The translations under genes were made by a program, and so were the position numbers. 64,000 nucleotides of DNA, taken from the NCBI RefSeq assembly GCF_001049755.1, contig NZ_CVLB01000002.1:295743-359742 (forward strand). Reading direction: 5' to 3'. Shown here piece by piece: positions 45,603 to 55,232 of this stretch (within the stretch, counting starts at the first letter, position 1; every line of letters begins with the position of its first letter). The notes under the pieces are model-generated. The model did not search any database. It worked only from the letters and a program-made list of their open reading frames with translations, and was not told the DNA's origin. Source of the DNA: Brachyspira suanatina (GTDB taxonomy: Bacteria; Spirochaetota; Brachyspiria; Brachyspirales; Brachyspiraceae).

Positions 45603-46274
45603 ATGAAGAAAAAGATTATAATTTTCATATTTATAGTAAGTTCTATGCTTATTATTTCATGCTCTGCCAAGGATGTTACATTAAGAAGAATCGAAGATGT
45701 ACATAAAGCAGAGCAAAAACTTGCTAAAAACCCTGATGATGAAGAAACTATATTAGAAGTACTCAATGCTGCTCAAAATGGAGGCAGAGAAGTACGTGCT
45801 GAAGCTATATGGGTACTTGGAAAAATAGAAGCAGATATTGCATACAGTGATTTTCTACGTGCTAGTGTTGAAGATCCTGATTTTAATGTGAGATGTTTAG
45901 CCGTTTTGGGACTAGGTAAATTAGAAGCAAATAATCCTGAAGCTATCGATAGAATAAAAAGAGCTATATCTGATACTGATTTGCAGGTTCAGATAGAAGG
46001 TCTTAAAGTAGCTGGAAGAATAAATGCTAAAGAGCTTTTAAACTCTATACTAGATAGTCTATCAAGTAAAAATAAATGGGTGAGAATGGCTGCTGTTGAG
46101 GCTTTAAAAGATTATGATGATGTTAGAGTTGATAGATCCTTAAATCTATTGGCTTCTACAGATAAAGATTATGCAGTAAGATCTACTATTAATCAGGTAA
46201 TAGAGTATAGAAAAAATAAGAAAAATACTCCGGCAGAAGAAGAGGAAGTAAAAGAAACAGCATCAGCAGAATAA
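45603..46274 (+). CDS. HEAT-repeat lipoprotein
   Basis: A 223-residue lipoprotein with signal MKKKIIIFIFIVSSMLIISC ending at the lipobox Cys. The body is four or five helical HEAT/PBS-like repeats of about 30 residues, for example EVRAEAIWVLGKIE, FNVRCLAVLGLGKLE, LQVQIEGLKVAGRI and KWVRMAAVEALKDY. The C-terminal tail is acidic. Such repeats mediate protein contacts, so it is probably an envelope scaffold. It is close behind alaS and 26 bases ahead of the next lipoprotein gene, likely in one transcript. Confidence 0.82.
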   Translation: MKKKIIIFIFIVSSMLIISCSAKDVTLRRIEDVHKAEQKLAKNPDDEETILEVLNAAQNGGREVRAEAIWVLGKIEADIAYSDFLRASVEDPDFNVRCLAVLGLGKLEANNPEAIDRIKRAISDTDLQVQIEGLKVAGRINAKELLNSILDSLSSKNKWVRMAAVEALKDYDDVRVDRSLNLLASTDKDYAVRSTINQVIEYRKNKKNTPAEEEEVKETASAE

Positions 46275-46300
46275 TAACATAGCAGAGGAAAATATATTAA

Positions 46301-47089
46301 ATGAATAATAAAATTAATTTTCTTTTTATATCTATAATAATATTATCTTTATTTATTACTGTATCATGTGCATCAAAATATTCTTATGTTAGAGTAGATG
46401 ATATAATAGAAAAAAATAGGACTATTGCTGTTGCTTCTTTCACTTTTCCAAAGAGTATGACTAATCAGTATTGGGATAGATTAAAATATTTAAATACTGA
46501 GATATACACCGATTTTGTGCTAAACAGCTTCATTAGTAATTTTAACTCTCAAAATGAAATGGTTAAACTTATCACTTTAGAAGAAGCTATAGGAAACAAA
46601 GAATTTGCTAATTTACCTAATCATTCTATATTGGGTGCTGATTATGTTGCAGCTACCGGAACACTTGCAACCAACAGATTAAGCGAAGAAACTTTAACAT
46701 TGCTTGCTGATAAAGTAGACGGAGTAATGTATGCTGAATCGGCTATGTCTTTTTGGTCTCAAAAAGTTACTATAGACTTTGAAATTTATGATATAGATGG
46801 AAATTATTTATGGATAGATACTTTGAATGGAGCTTCCTATTATATAATAGGAGATACAGGAGCACCTACCAGACAAACTGCTTATGAAATAGTTATAGCT
46901 GATGTTATGAAATATCAAAAAAGACATGCTGAAGAATTGTATATAGTTATAGATCAGGCCATATCAAATGGAGTAAGCGGTTTAAAAGGAAAAGTTCCTT
47001 ATGCATTCAATACCAATGATATTATATTCACACAAAAAACATTTAGTTTAACTAATGAAGATTATGCAAAAAAGGCGGGTATATATTAA
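46301..47089 (+). CDS. Hypothetical lipoprotein, 262 aa
   Basis: An unrecognised lipoprotein. The signal sequence FLFISIIILSLFITVSCAS has a lipobox. The mature part begins SYVRVDDIIEKNRTIAVASFTFP and alternates strands and helices, somewhat like small periplasmic proteins that assemble lipid or surface structures (TIDFEIYDIDGNYLWIDTLNG). Its stop codon overlaps the start of the next gene (TAATG), so the two are translated together. No enzyme motif is visible. Confidence 0.75.
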   Translation: MNNKINFLFISIIILSLFITVSCASKYSYVRVDDIIEKNRTIAVASFTFPKSMTNQYWDRLKYLNTEIYTDFVLNSFISNFNSQNEMVKLITLEEAIGNKEFANLPNHSILGADYVAATGTLATNRLSEETLTLLADKVDGVMYAESAMSFWSQKVTIDFEIYDIDGNYLWIDTLNGASYYIIGDTGAPTRQTAYEIVIADVMKYQKRHAEELYIVIDQAISNGVSGLKGKVPYAFNTNDIIFTQKTFSLTNEDYAKKAGIY

Positions 47090-47379
47090 TGGCACAAAAA
47101 CAAAAAATAGAATTAAATTTTAGTGATGTAGATGATTTTCATTTTAAAAAAACATTGAAAGGTTATATGTTAAAGATAGCAGATGATCATTATGTTATAG
47201 GCAATGAAGATTTGGCTATTAAAGCAACAGGAAAAACTCCAAAAGAGGCTGCTGAGATGCTTAAAGAACAATTTATAGTGCTTGCTAATGATATAATGTA
47301 CAAATCTAAGTATGCACCTTTAAGTGAAAGAGAAAGAAAAAAAGTAAATATTATCAATTCTATATGTGATATTGTTTAA
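47089..47379 (+). CDS. Hypothetical small protein, 96 aa
   Basis: A 96-residue soluble protein that starts inside the stop codon of the preceding lipoprotein gene. The segment DDHYVIGNEDLAIKATGKTPKEAAEMLKEQF faintly recalls HicB-like domains, but there is no toxin gene beside it, so I make no assignment. The tail is basic and helical. Last gene of the alaS-led run; the strands converge just after it. Confidence 0.65.
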   Translation: MAQKQKIELNFSDVDDFHFKKTLKGYMLKIADDHYVIGNEDLAIKATGKTPKEAAEMLKEQFIVLANDIMYKSKYAPLSERERKKVNIINSICDIV

Positions 47380-47394
47380 AAGTATTTACATAGA

Positions 47395-47443
47395 GTTTTA
47401 AAAAGTGAGTATTATTTAATACTCTACCTTTTTAAAACTTTAT
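47395..47443. terminator. Bidirectional terminator at convergent gene ends
   Basis: The sequence AGTTTTAAAAAGT...GAGTATT pairs with AATACTC...CTTTTTAAAACT, forming a long interrupted stem between the plus-strand alaS run and the minus-strand C_GCAxxG_C_C/fabH pair. Confidence 0.75.
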
Positions 47444-47446
47444 AAA

Positions 47447-47866
47447 TTAATTTTTTCTATAATCCTTATATTTTTCCATTAATTCATCGAATATTTTAGC
47501 AGCTTCAAATATTAAATAATCGCATCCTTTTTCTTCATCTCTGTAATGTTCTACCAAATAATCGCAATTAATACTATTCATTTTATCATTAAACTTATTT
47601 ATATATTCTGCTTCTATTTCTTTTAAAAGAGTGCCTTCATGTCCTCTATCTTCTATAAAAGCCTTAGCAAAAGCCATTATTCCTCCTGTTAATATACCGC
47701 AAGTTATACCAACAGCCATTCCGCCTCCGAAACCTGCTGCCAATTTCAAATCATTTCTATTTATACCAAGTTCATAAACTTTATTAGCTCCGTAAAGCAT
47801 TTTCTCAGCACAATTTAAATCTTCTGCTTTACCAAATCCTGAATATAAATATTCATATAATGTCAT
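47447..47866 (-). CDS. C_GCAxxG_C_C family putative redox protein
   Basis: A 139-residue protein with the Cys pattern of the C_GCAxxG_C_C family: LNCAEKMLYGA near residue 20, FGGGMAVGITCGILTGG near residue 48, then INCDYL and KGCDYLIFEAA in the C-terminal half. Members often sit beside redox and electron-transfer genes. I chose the ATG at 47866, ten bases after AGAGG, over a TTG six codons upstream that overlaps the ribosome site. It follows fabH closely and is probably co-transcribed with it. Confidence 0.82.
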   Translation of the reverse strand: MTLYEYLYSGFGKAEDLNCAEKMLYGANKVYELGINRNDLKLAAGFGGGMAVGITCGILTGGIMAFAKAFIEDRGHEGTLLKEIEAEYINKFNDKMNSINCDYLVEHYRDEEKGCDYLIFEAAKIFDELMEKYKDYRKN

Positions 47867-47884
47867 AAACAATACACCTCTCAA

Positions 47885-48862
47885 TTAAAATTTAATTAAA
47901 GTAGAACCCCAAGTAAGACCGGCTCCGAAAGCAGTAAGAAGAACATAATCTCCTTCTTTTATAGCATTAGATTCAAAAGCCTCTGTAAACGCTATACCTA
48001 CACTTGCTGCAGATGTATTACCATACTTTTGTATATTAATATAAAATTTATCATCATTCAAGCCTAAAGTCTTTGCAACTGCATTCATTATTCTAGTATT
48101 AGCCTGATGAGTTATTATAAGTGATAAATCTTTTAACTCTAAATCAGCATTTTTTACTGTTTTATTAATAGTTTCATCGAAAGTTTTTACAGCCTTTTTA
48201 AACACTTCAGTACCTGCCATACTTATAGTATTGGTATTATCTTCAACATTCTCCTCTGTAATAGGATTAACACTTCCCCCACCCTTTACTATAAGTATTT
48301 CATCATTAGATTCAGCACCTATATCTGTTGAAATAATGCCTTTAGAATCATCTGAAGAAGCCTCTAATAAAGCACTGCTTACACCATCTCCGAATAATAT
48401 GGCAGTTGTTCTATCCTCCCAATTAAGTATATCAGAGCATTTTTCAGCAGCAACTATCAAAACTTTCTTACATTCCCCGCTTTCTATAAGTGAAGAAGCT
48501 GTATTTAAAGCATATATATATCCGGAACAAGCAGCAGATATATCAAATGCAAGACATGAATTCTTTATATTAAATGCCTTTTGAACAAGTCCTGCAGTAG
48601 ATGGAAATGTATATGATTTTGTTGAAGTGGCTACTATTACAGCATCAGCATCTTCTATTACTGCACCTTTATCTTTTAATTTTGATACAGCCTTAACAGC
48701 CATATCTCCTGTACTTTCTTTTTTATCAGCTATTCTTCTCTCTTCTATTCCTGTTCTTGATACTATCCAATCATTATTAGTATCTAATTTCTTTTCTAAA
48801 TCATAATTAGTCATTACATTTTCAGGTAAATATGATGATAAATATTTAATACTAGCTTTCAT
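47885..48862 (-). CDS. fabH: 3-oxoacyl-ACP synthase III
   Basis: A 325-residue condensing enzyme that starts fatty-acid synthesis by joining acetyl-CoA and malonyl-ACP. The catalytic Cys is C112 in DISAACSGYIYAL. The active-site His and Asn lie in ITHQANTRIM and YGNTSAAS. WIVSRTGIEERR near residue 32 and the C-terminal GAGLTWGSTLI are typical. Length is standard. No other fab gene is nearby. Confidence 0.96.
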   Translation of the reverse strand: MKASIKYLSSYLPENVMTNYDLEKKLDTNNDWIVSRTGIEERRIADKKESTGDMAVKAVSKLKDKGAVIEDADAVIVATSTKSYTFPSTAGLVQKAFNIKNSCLAFDISAACSGYIYALNTASSLIESGECKKVLIVAAEKCSDILNWEDRTTAILFGDGVSSALLEASSDDSKGIISTDIGAESNDEILIVKGGGSVNPITEENVEDNTNTISMAGTEVFKKAVKTFDETINKTVKNADLELKDLSLIITHQANTRIMNAVAKTLGLNDDKFYINIQKYGNTSAASVGIAFTEAFESNAIKEGDYVLLTAFGAGLTWGSTLIKF

Positions 48863-48984
48863 ATTAATTAAACTCTCTCTTTATATTATTTTATTAATTT
48901 TCTTAAAATCAATTTTTATTTACAAAAAGATAACAATCATATGATTTTATGTCAATAGTATTTATAGTTATAATTAACTATATT

Positions 48985-49611
48985 TTATATATTTTTATCT
49001 TTTACTAAATATATCATAGGAACGCTTATCACTGTAACAGCATATTTTACTATGAAATTAAATATAAATATTCCTACTAAAGCATCAAAAGGCAAAGCTC
49101 CCCAGAACGCTATAGCAACAAATACCAAATTATCTACAGGTATACTGAAAGCATTACTTATTAATACTCTAAGCCATTGATGTTTCTTTGTTATCTTGGT
49201 TACAAAAAGATGATATATCTCTGTGTCAACAAGTTCTGATAATGTAGAACCTACTATAGATGCTATTGCTATTCTTAAAACAGGGCTTAATGTCAATTGA
49301 AAAGCCTCATTAAACTCCCAGCTAGCATCTGCTGGTATTTGAGACACTATATAAAAATATATAGGTGAAAAAATATTAATAATTGCTGACACTATTATAA
49401 GTTTTTGAGTGTTTTTCTTCCCTATAGTTTTATGCGCCATATCCCTAATTGTAAAAGCTAAAGGATATAAAAATGTACCGCCATCAACAGCTAGATTTAA
49501 AACATTAGCTATCTTAACACTTGCTATATTTGATATCATTTGGCAAGCTATATAAGAACAAATAATCAGTATAGTAATAAATGAAATACTAAAATTTTCT
49601 TCTTTTTCCAT
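48985..49611 (-). CDS. VUT-family queuosine precursor transporter
   Basis: A 208-residue membrane protein with about six helices. Family features are YIACQMISNIASVKIANV near the start, DGGTFLYPLAFTIRDMAHKTIGKK in the second loop, and FSIPVDNLVFVAIAFWG. Members (YhhQ type) import queuosine precursors such as preQ0, preQ1 or queuine for tRNA modification. I looked for a preQ1 riboswitch in the short leader and saw none. It is a single gene, divergent from the TPR gene. Confidence 0.88.
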   Translation of the reverse strand: MEKEENFSISFITILIICSYIACQMISNIASVKIANVLNLAVDGGTFLYPLAFTIRDMAHKTIGKKNTQKLIIVSAIINIFSPIYFYIVSQIPADASWEFNEAFQLTLSPVLRIAIASIVGSTLSELVDTEIYHLFVTKITKKHQWLRVLISNAFSIPVDNLVFVAIAFWGALPFDALVGIFIFNFIVKYAVTVISVPMIYLVKDKNI

Positions 49612-49772
49612 AATTAAAACCCATTAATTTTATATAAGCTGATATATAATATACTAAAAAAATATTTTAGTCTATAATTTTTTTTATAATAAAAAAATTG
49701 ATTTTATGTAAAAAAATTATATAATTTTTATTATATTTATTGTATATAGATATAAGTAAAAAGGTTATAAAA

Positions 49773-51407
49773 ATGGTATATATTATATTATCAGCAATAG
49801 TATTATTAATTTTAATTATTATTCTTATAAAAAGAATTTTCAATAACAAGAAAACTTTATCGCCAAAATATGTAAAAAAGCAAATAGAAGAATTGACAAA
49901 AAAAATTAATGAAGATGAAAAAGATTATGTATCTCTTTACCAATTAGCAAAACTTAAAGAACAGATAGGCGAAATAGAAGAATCATTAAAAATATACGAA
50001 AAATTGATGCAGCTTTCTTTCTTTAAAGAAAAAGAAGAATTAGAAATATGTCAAAAACTCGAAAGCTTTTATGAAAATTTTGATAAAAATGATGAAGCTT
50101 TCAAATATACTCTAAAAATTGCCAGATTAGATTCCAATAATATGCCTTGTAATATTAAAGCAGGAACTACTCTTTGTAATGAAGGATATTATATACTTGC
50201 CTGCGATTATTTTAATAAAGCTATATTAAACAAAAATGAATTTGATACAGATAATCTTAAAGCAGCTGCTTTTAGTTTTTTTAAAACAAAAGATTATAAA
50301 AAATCTATTGTATTTTTAGAAGAACTTCAAAAAAGATTAGCAAAAGAAAATGATAAAGATATAGATAATATTAATAAAACTTTAATATCTATGTATATGC
50401 TTTCTGATGAATTAAATATAGCAAGAGGTTTTATAGAGCAGATTATAATCAATAAACATATTAATAATCAATTATATATGGATAGAATTTATTTGCATAT
50501 ATTGTATAAAGTTCTTGATAATGAAAAGTTTAGAGAATTATATGATAATCTATATAAAAAATATAATATATCAAACCCTAATAAAAAAATATCAGATTTA
50601 ATATTAGACTATTCTTTCTACTCATATTTTTTAAGAGATATATCTTTATCAAAAAGATTATTTGAAATTATAAATGAGTTAAAATTAACTGAATTAAATA
50701 ATTATAATTTTGATCTTATAATAAAATATTTATCAGATATAAGTAAAGCTACAGAGCAGCTTAATAAATTAAGAAATTTAATGAAATTGGATAATTCTAA
50801 AAATGATAATTATGAAAAATATGTAGAAAAAGAAGATATTCAAAATTGGGAGAGAGCTGTTGATTTATGGGAAGGTTCTTTTATAGATATAAGTTATTTG
50901 GCTTCTCTTATAACAATAAAAAATAATATAAATATTAAGAAAATATTAGATGAATTAAAAATAAATGATAATAACAGCAATAATGAAATAAGCTTAAAGA
51001 TTGTTCAGAAAGTAGATCACATTTATAATATGAATATGATTGACTTTAAAAAATTATGTCAGAATTTAATACGCACAAAATTATCATATTCTATAATACA
51101 GGAATATACTGATGCTGCTTCTAAAAGTGATTACGGTGATGAGGTTAATTATATAACATACAATACTAAAGGAAATAAAAGAGATACCACTTTAATATCT
51201 TTCAAAAGATGGAAAAAAATTGAAATAGGAGAATTATTAATAAGAGATTTCCAAATGATGATTAATGAATCAGGAGCTAAAAACGGTATTTTAATAGTGC
51301 CTGTAACATTAAGTAATAGTGCTAAAAGCTATGTTTCATACAATGATAAAATAACAGTTTATTCAAGAAATCAATTTAATAATCTTCTTAAAGATGAAAA
51401 ACTATAA
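49773..51407 (+). CDS. Membrane-anchored TPR protein with Mrr-like C-terminal domain
   Basis: A 544-residue protein. I chose the ATG at 49773 (AAAAGG upstream), which places an N-terminal membrane helix at the start (VYIILSAIVLLILIIILI). Residues ~30-330 form TPR-like helical pairs (YQLAKLKEQIGEIEESLKIYEKLM, for example). The last ~110 residues recall an Mrr-type PD-(D/E)XK domain: YGDEVNYITYN, LISFKRWKKIEIGELLIRDF, GILIVPVTLSNSA and VYSRNQFNNLL. The usual QxK is SFK, so catalysis is doubtful. It may be a binding platform on the cytoplasmic membrane. Confidence 0.72.
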   Translation: MVYIILSAIVLLILIIILIKRIFNNKKTLSPKYVKKQIEELTKKINEDEKDYVSLYQLAKLKEQIGEIEESLKIYEKLMQLSFFKEKEELEICQKLESFYENFDKNDEAFKYTLKIARLDSNNMPCNIKAGTTLCNEGYYILACDYFNKAILNKNEFDTDNLKAAAFSFFKTKDYKKSIVFLEELQKRLAKENDKDIDNINKTLISMYMLSDELNIARGFIEQIIINKHINNQLYMDRIYLHILYKVLDNEKFRELYDNLYKKYNISNPNKKISDLILDYSFYSYFLRDISLSKRLFEIINELKLTELNNYNFDLIIKYLSDISKATEQLNKLRNLMKLDNSKNDNYEKYVEKEDIQNWERAVDLWEGSFIDISYLASLITIKNNINIKKILDELKINDNNSNNEISLKIVQKVDHIYNMNMIDFKKLCQNLIRTKLSYSIIQEYTDAASKSDYGDEVNYITYNTKGNKRDTTLISFKRWKKIEIGELLIRDFQMMINESGAKNGILIVPVTLSNSAKSYVSYNDKITVYSRNQFNNLLKDEKL

Positions 51408-51430
51408 TAAAAAAATAATCATAAAAATAA

Positions 51431-51468
51431 AAAAGTGATAGTTTATTTTTATATAAACTATCACTTTT
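51431..51468. terminator. Bidirectional terminator
   Basis: AAAAGTGATAGTTTAT (51431-51446) and its perfect complement (51453-51468) around a six-base loop, with flanking As and Ts. It serves the TPR gene and the converging lipoprotein gene. Confidence 0.92.
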
Positions 51469-51492
51469 TGAAAACAAAAAATAAGCGAAAAT

Positions 51493-52425
51493 TTATTTTA
51501 ACATTTCTCTATCTACTAAATCATTAGCAGGAACATAGTCATTTATTACTTGTGAGAAAACTAAAGTATCAACAAAACCGCCTCTTTTTATAGAAAGGAA
51601 AAGATCATTATATTCATTTTCAGGCATACCTAATTTCTTCATAGTTACAGCTTTATAGAATACAGCATCATTAGCAAATCTAGTTCTAGGATATTCTGTA
51701 ATTACTCTGTCAAATAAAGCAATAGCTTCCTGAAGTTCATTTTTATCACTTGAGTAAGTTTGATAAAGCATACCATTCCATAATAATGAAAGAGGTTTAA
51801 ATTTTTCTATGGAAGTTAATCCTTCTACTTTCTTAAAGCATTCATTAGCTGAAGTAATATGATTTTTAGCTATAGTATTATTAGATTTTAATTCTTTAGC
51901 AAGGAAATAATGAACTATACCTTTAAATTGATATAAATGCCCTACATCAACATCTTCAGGTAAATTATTAAAATCTAATTTATTTATATAGTTTAGAGCC
52001 TGACTATATTCTTTATTTGCTATCATAACTCTTATTTCTCTAATCATCAAAGGATCATCTTGAGAAGTCCAAGGGCTATAGAAATTATATATAGTAGCTT
52101 TTAATGGTCTTTTCTTAACAGGTGCTGCAGATGATGTCACTGTATTATCTGTGTTATCAATATTAGGAATATTTTGACTAGGCTTATTATTTACTGCTTG
52201 ATTGTTATTATTTGCTGCAGATGACATATTATTTGATGTATTTCCAATATTATCAGAAACGCCATTATTAGTTTCTACAACAACATCATTACTTGATGAA
52301 TTTTGATATTCCTTTTCTATTTCATTGATATAATCATCTTCTATATTACCTTCTGACGGTTTTTTACATGATATTGTAAAAACTATCAATAAAGCTATTA
52401 ATATTGCTAAAGACTTCTTTATCAT
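51493..52425 (-). CDS. TPR-like lipoprotein with Asn/Ser-rich linker
   Basis: A 310-residue lipoprotein. Signal MIKKSLAILIALLIVFTISC ends in a lipobox. A disordered Asn/Ser-rich segment (about residues 30-105) tethers a helical domain made of TPR-like pairs, for example YSQALNYINKLDF, ECFKKVEGL and AIALFDRVITEYPRTRFANDAVFYKA. This is reminiscent of outer-membrane assembly lipoproteins of the BamD/YfiO type, though that match is loose. The ATG at 52425 has GGAG eight bases before it; a TTG four codons upstream overlaps that site. Confidence 0.75.
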   Translation of the reverse strand: MIKKSLAILIALLIVFTISCKKPSEGNIEDDYINEIEKEYQNSSSNDVVVETNNGVSDNIGNTSNNMSSAANNNNQAVNNKPSQNIPNIDNTDNTVTSSAAPVKKRPLKATIYNFYSPWTSQDDPLMIREIRVMIANKEYSQALNYINKLDFNNLPEDVDVGHLYQFKGIVHYFLAKELKSNNTIAKNHITSANECFKKVEGLTSIEKFKPLSLLWNGMLYQTYSSDKNELQEAIALFDRVITEYPRTRFANDAVFYKAVTMKKLGMPENEYNDLFLSIKRGGFVDTLVFSQVINDYVPANDLVDREMLK

Positions 52426-52503
52426 TTTCCGCTCCAAACTTATTTTAATATTGTTTTTTTATTTTCGGAAATTATAAAAAAACCGTTAGAATAATATTTA
52501 TTG

Positions 52504-53445
52504 TTACAATATATAATTTTCTATGTTTTTATAATATGATTTTTGTTTATATTCTTCTTCTGCACTTCTGACATAATTATGTATTTTTTTGTCTGCATCT
52601 GCAAAATATCTGTCGTAGGCTTTTTTACAGTAATTATCATGCTTGCCTTTTATGCCTGTAGGAGGATTTTCAAACTTGTAAACACCATTAACCCTCCAAA
52701 AGTTTAATATTCCTATATTTATAGCATCAACAGGACATCTGAAAGCACAGCTTGTACACATTACGCATTTATTTTTGAATTTGATATTTCCATTTTCATC
52801 ATTATAAATATTATTAACAGGACATTTTTTAACACATAAATTACAATGAGTACAAATCTTTTTCACTCTAAATAAATTGCCATTAACTTTCATAGCAGGA
52901 TGCTCTATTCTAAATAAAAAGGCAATGAATCTGCCGAATGGAAATTTCTTTAAAAAGCACTCTTTGCCTTGTAGAACTTCATTAGCCTCTATAACACATA
53001 AAGCCTTAGCAGTTTTCCACATCTTAGCAGCAAACTCATCAGTATGTCTGAATATTATATTATAAGGCATTATATAATGATATTCATTGGTAAGTATATA
53101 ACCCTTTGGCTTAAGTCTTGCCATCAAAGGCTCTGAAGAAATATTATTAATTGTTAAAGGCTCTCCTGAAGTCTTTATAATGAATATCTTCTTATTATCT
53201 AACTTTGGAAATAATTTAATTAAATCAAAAATAGGATAAGGGGCATTGAAGCCATGTATAGGATAAGCAAGCCCTACATAATCATAATTTTCAGGATTAG
53301 GCATATTATCAAAATTATCACCTACATTATATAATAAAGTTTCAATGCTGTTTTCTTCAAATATTTTTTTATATTCCTTGGCTGCTTTTTCAGTATTTCC
53401 TGTTCCAGAAAAACAATATATTACAGCTTTTTTATTTTCTGACAT
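52504..53445 (-). CDS. EFR1-family ferredoxin with flavodoxin-like domain
   Basis: A 313-residue electron-transfer protein. The N-terminal flavodoxin fold has the FMN phosphate loop FSGTGNTEKAA at residues ~12-22. The C-terminal part has two 4Fe-4S motifs, CTHCNLCVKKCP and CVMCTSCAFRCP. This pairing defines the EFR1 group, common in anaerobes. The redox partner is unknown. It is a stand-alone gene, upstream (in transcription) of the TPR-like lipoprotein on the same strand. Confidence 0.9.
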   Translation of the reverse strand: MSENKKAVIYCFSGTGNTEKAAKEYKKIFEENSIETLLYNVGDNFDNMPNPENYDYVGLAYPIHGFNAPYPIFDLIKLFPKLDNKKIFIIKTSGEPLTINNISSEPLMARLKPKGYILTNEYHYIMPYNIIFRHTDEFAAKMWKTAKALCVIEANEVLQGKECFLKKFPFGRFIAFLFRIEHPAMKVNGNLFRVKKICTHCNLCVKKCPVNNIYNDENGNIKFKNKCVMCTSCAFRCPVDAINIGILNFWRVNGVYKFENPPTGIKGKHDNYCKKAYDRYFADADKKIHNYVRSAEEEYKQKSYYKNIENYIL

Positions 53446-53528
53446 ATTATTATCCTATTATGAGTTTTTATATACATCTAATATTAATTATAATTTAATC
53501 ATAACTAATATAATTAAAAAAATGATTA

Positions 53529-55091
53529 TTATTGATCAATTTTCTTATGATGAGCTTTAAAATCCTCATCAAAATAATAAAGCATATTTTCATCTTCTTT
53601 ATGAGAATCATACCAAACTTGGGCAAAGTAAGGATTTTTCTTAGCAAGCATATCGAAGTTCCAAGTATAATCAGGCATACATTCCATACACCAATGGCCA
53701 GCTTTTATTACAGTAAATGGTGAAGCCTCAAATTCATGTCCTTCAGCACAAGCCCATTTTAATTTTGTATGCAAATCACCTTTAGTCATGCTAGTGCTTA
53801 AAAGTTTACCGCCTCTGAACTCGGCAGCTTTTTTAAGATCTTCTATATCAATCTCACTATCTTTTTTACTTTCATCATAACCATGATTAAGAAGTTTAGC
53901 ATTCTTTATATCAAGTAAAGCTTTATAATCTATATAATTTCCTTCTGAGTCTTTATTTTCAAATAATAAATTAAAATTCTCCCATTTCTTAGGAAGATTA
54001 TCAAAATTTTCTAAACTTCCGAATGTAGCTATAATCTTTCCGTCTTCTCCATTTCTTCTCCAATATGTAGGCGAATTAGGATGAGGCAAAAGTCTTTGTA
54101 TAGCAAAGAATGATATTAAAGAAGAAGGTACTATTTTTCCAAATGCATAATACCAATGTGTTTTTCCTATTTCATTCCAATAATCTGTAACAGACTCTTT
54201 CTGATAAGAGAATAATTCTTCAAGTTTGTATCCGTCATAATACCAAAGTCCATGGAAATTTCTTGTAGCATTCCAATTAGGCTTCATATATGTTTTAGTT
54301 GATCCGCCTATAAGTTTGAATCCGTCATTAAATGTATCATAACCTAAGAGTCTGTTTTCTGATTTGCTTCCCAAATTGAAACAGCCTTTCCAGAAATAAT
54401 CATCTAAATTTCCTTTAATATCTTCTTCAATTATTCTTTTCATCAATAGTCCGCTGTCTCTTGCAGTTGCCCATTCAAGCGGGGCATTATAACATGTATG
54501 AAACATTAATCCATCACTCATATTATCAGTAAGCATTCTGCTATGAAGCATTGCTGTTTGTCTTATTATGACTCTGTTTTCTAATGATGAATCAAGTACA
54601 TATCTTTCACCTTTTAATTTTGAAAAAGAATATGCATCGTAAGGGCTTATTAATAATGGATCGCCTACCCTGCCCCAAGGGTGTTTTTCATTTCTGTTAC
54701 CGTAAAGTGCTACTGTTGATATATGCACAAGTTTAGGGCGTTTATCTTTTTCCATTGATTCCAATATATCTACTATATGCTTAACTCCAACAAAATTTGT
54801 AAGATGCGCTAATTTAGGGTATCTGTCAGATTTCGGAGGTATCACTGCAGCAAGATTAAGTACATAATGACAGTCTTTCAATAATTTTTCGCAGTCATCT
54901 CTTTCATATAAATAACCTGTAACTATCTCTACTCTTTTTCCATATTGTTTTTTAAATTTTTCACCTATTTTTCTGCTTTCTTTTCTTATAAGCACTTTTA
55001 CAAGCTCAATATCTTCTATTTCCATTAATTGTCTTAATGTTTCAAGGCCCATATTTCCAGTGGCACCTGTTAAAGCTATCGTATATTTCAT
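53529..55091 (-). CDS. Extended SDR (epimerase/dehydratase-like) fused to a zinc-ribbon domain
   Basis: A 520-residue protein. The N-terminus is an NAD-binding extended SDR: ALTGATGNMGLETLRQL, NLAAVIPPKSD, then YGNRNEKHPWGR and a YxxxK candidate (YDAYSFSKLKGE). The C-terminal ~100 residues carry a treble-clef/zinc-ribbon pattern: LLSTSMTKGDLHTKLKWAC with C448, H452, then GHWCMEC with C468 and C471. This is the repeat style of the DUF4379-type zinc ribbons. The combination is unusual. The substrate is unknown; sugar-nucleotide or sterol-like SDR functions are possible. Confidence 0.8.
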   Translation of the reverse strand: MKYTIALTGATGNMGLETLRQLMEIEDIELVKVLIRKESRKIGEKFKKQYGKRVEIVTGYLYERDDCEKLLKDCHYVLNLAAVIPPKSDRYPKLAHLTNFVGVKHIVDILESMEKDKRPKLVHISTVALYGNRNEKHPWGRVGDPLLISPYDAYSFSKLKGERYVLDSSLENRVIIRQTAMLHSRMLTDNMSDGLMFHTCYNAPLEWATARDSGLLMKRIIEEDIKGNLDDYFWKGCFNLGSKSENRLLGYDTFNDGFKLIGGSTKTYMKPNWNATRNFHGLWYYDGYKLEELFSYQKESVTDYWNEIGKTHWYYAFGKIVPSSLISFFAIQRLLPHPNSPTYWRRNGEDGKIIATFGSLENFDNLPKKWENFNLLFENKDSEGNYIDYKALLDIKNAKLLNHGYDESKKDSEIDIEDLKKAAEFRGGKLLSTSMTKGDLHTKLKWACAEGHEFEASPFTVIKAGHWCMECMPDYTWNFDMLAKKNPYFAQVWYDSHKEDENMLYYFDEDFKAHHKKIDQ

Positions 55092-55232
55092 ATAATAATC
55101 CTTTATTATTAATAAACCAACTTAAAAAATTTACTATTATTTTACATACTTTAAAAATAAACAGTTTTTATCATATGTAGTATTATATAAGAAATATAAT
55201 TTTTGTAAATAATGTATTCAAAAGGACTAAAA

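Noticed and set aside
47089-47379. HicB-type antitoxin
   Set aside because: Only a vague pattern match and no adjacent HicA-like gene.
49612-49660. PreQ1 riboswitch before the VUT transporter
   Set aside because: The short leader lacks the expected GGTTC/ACCC pattern and pseudoknot tail.
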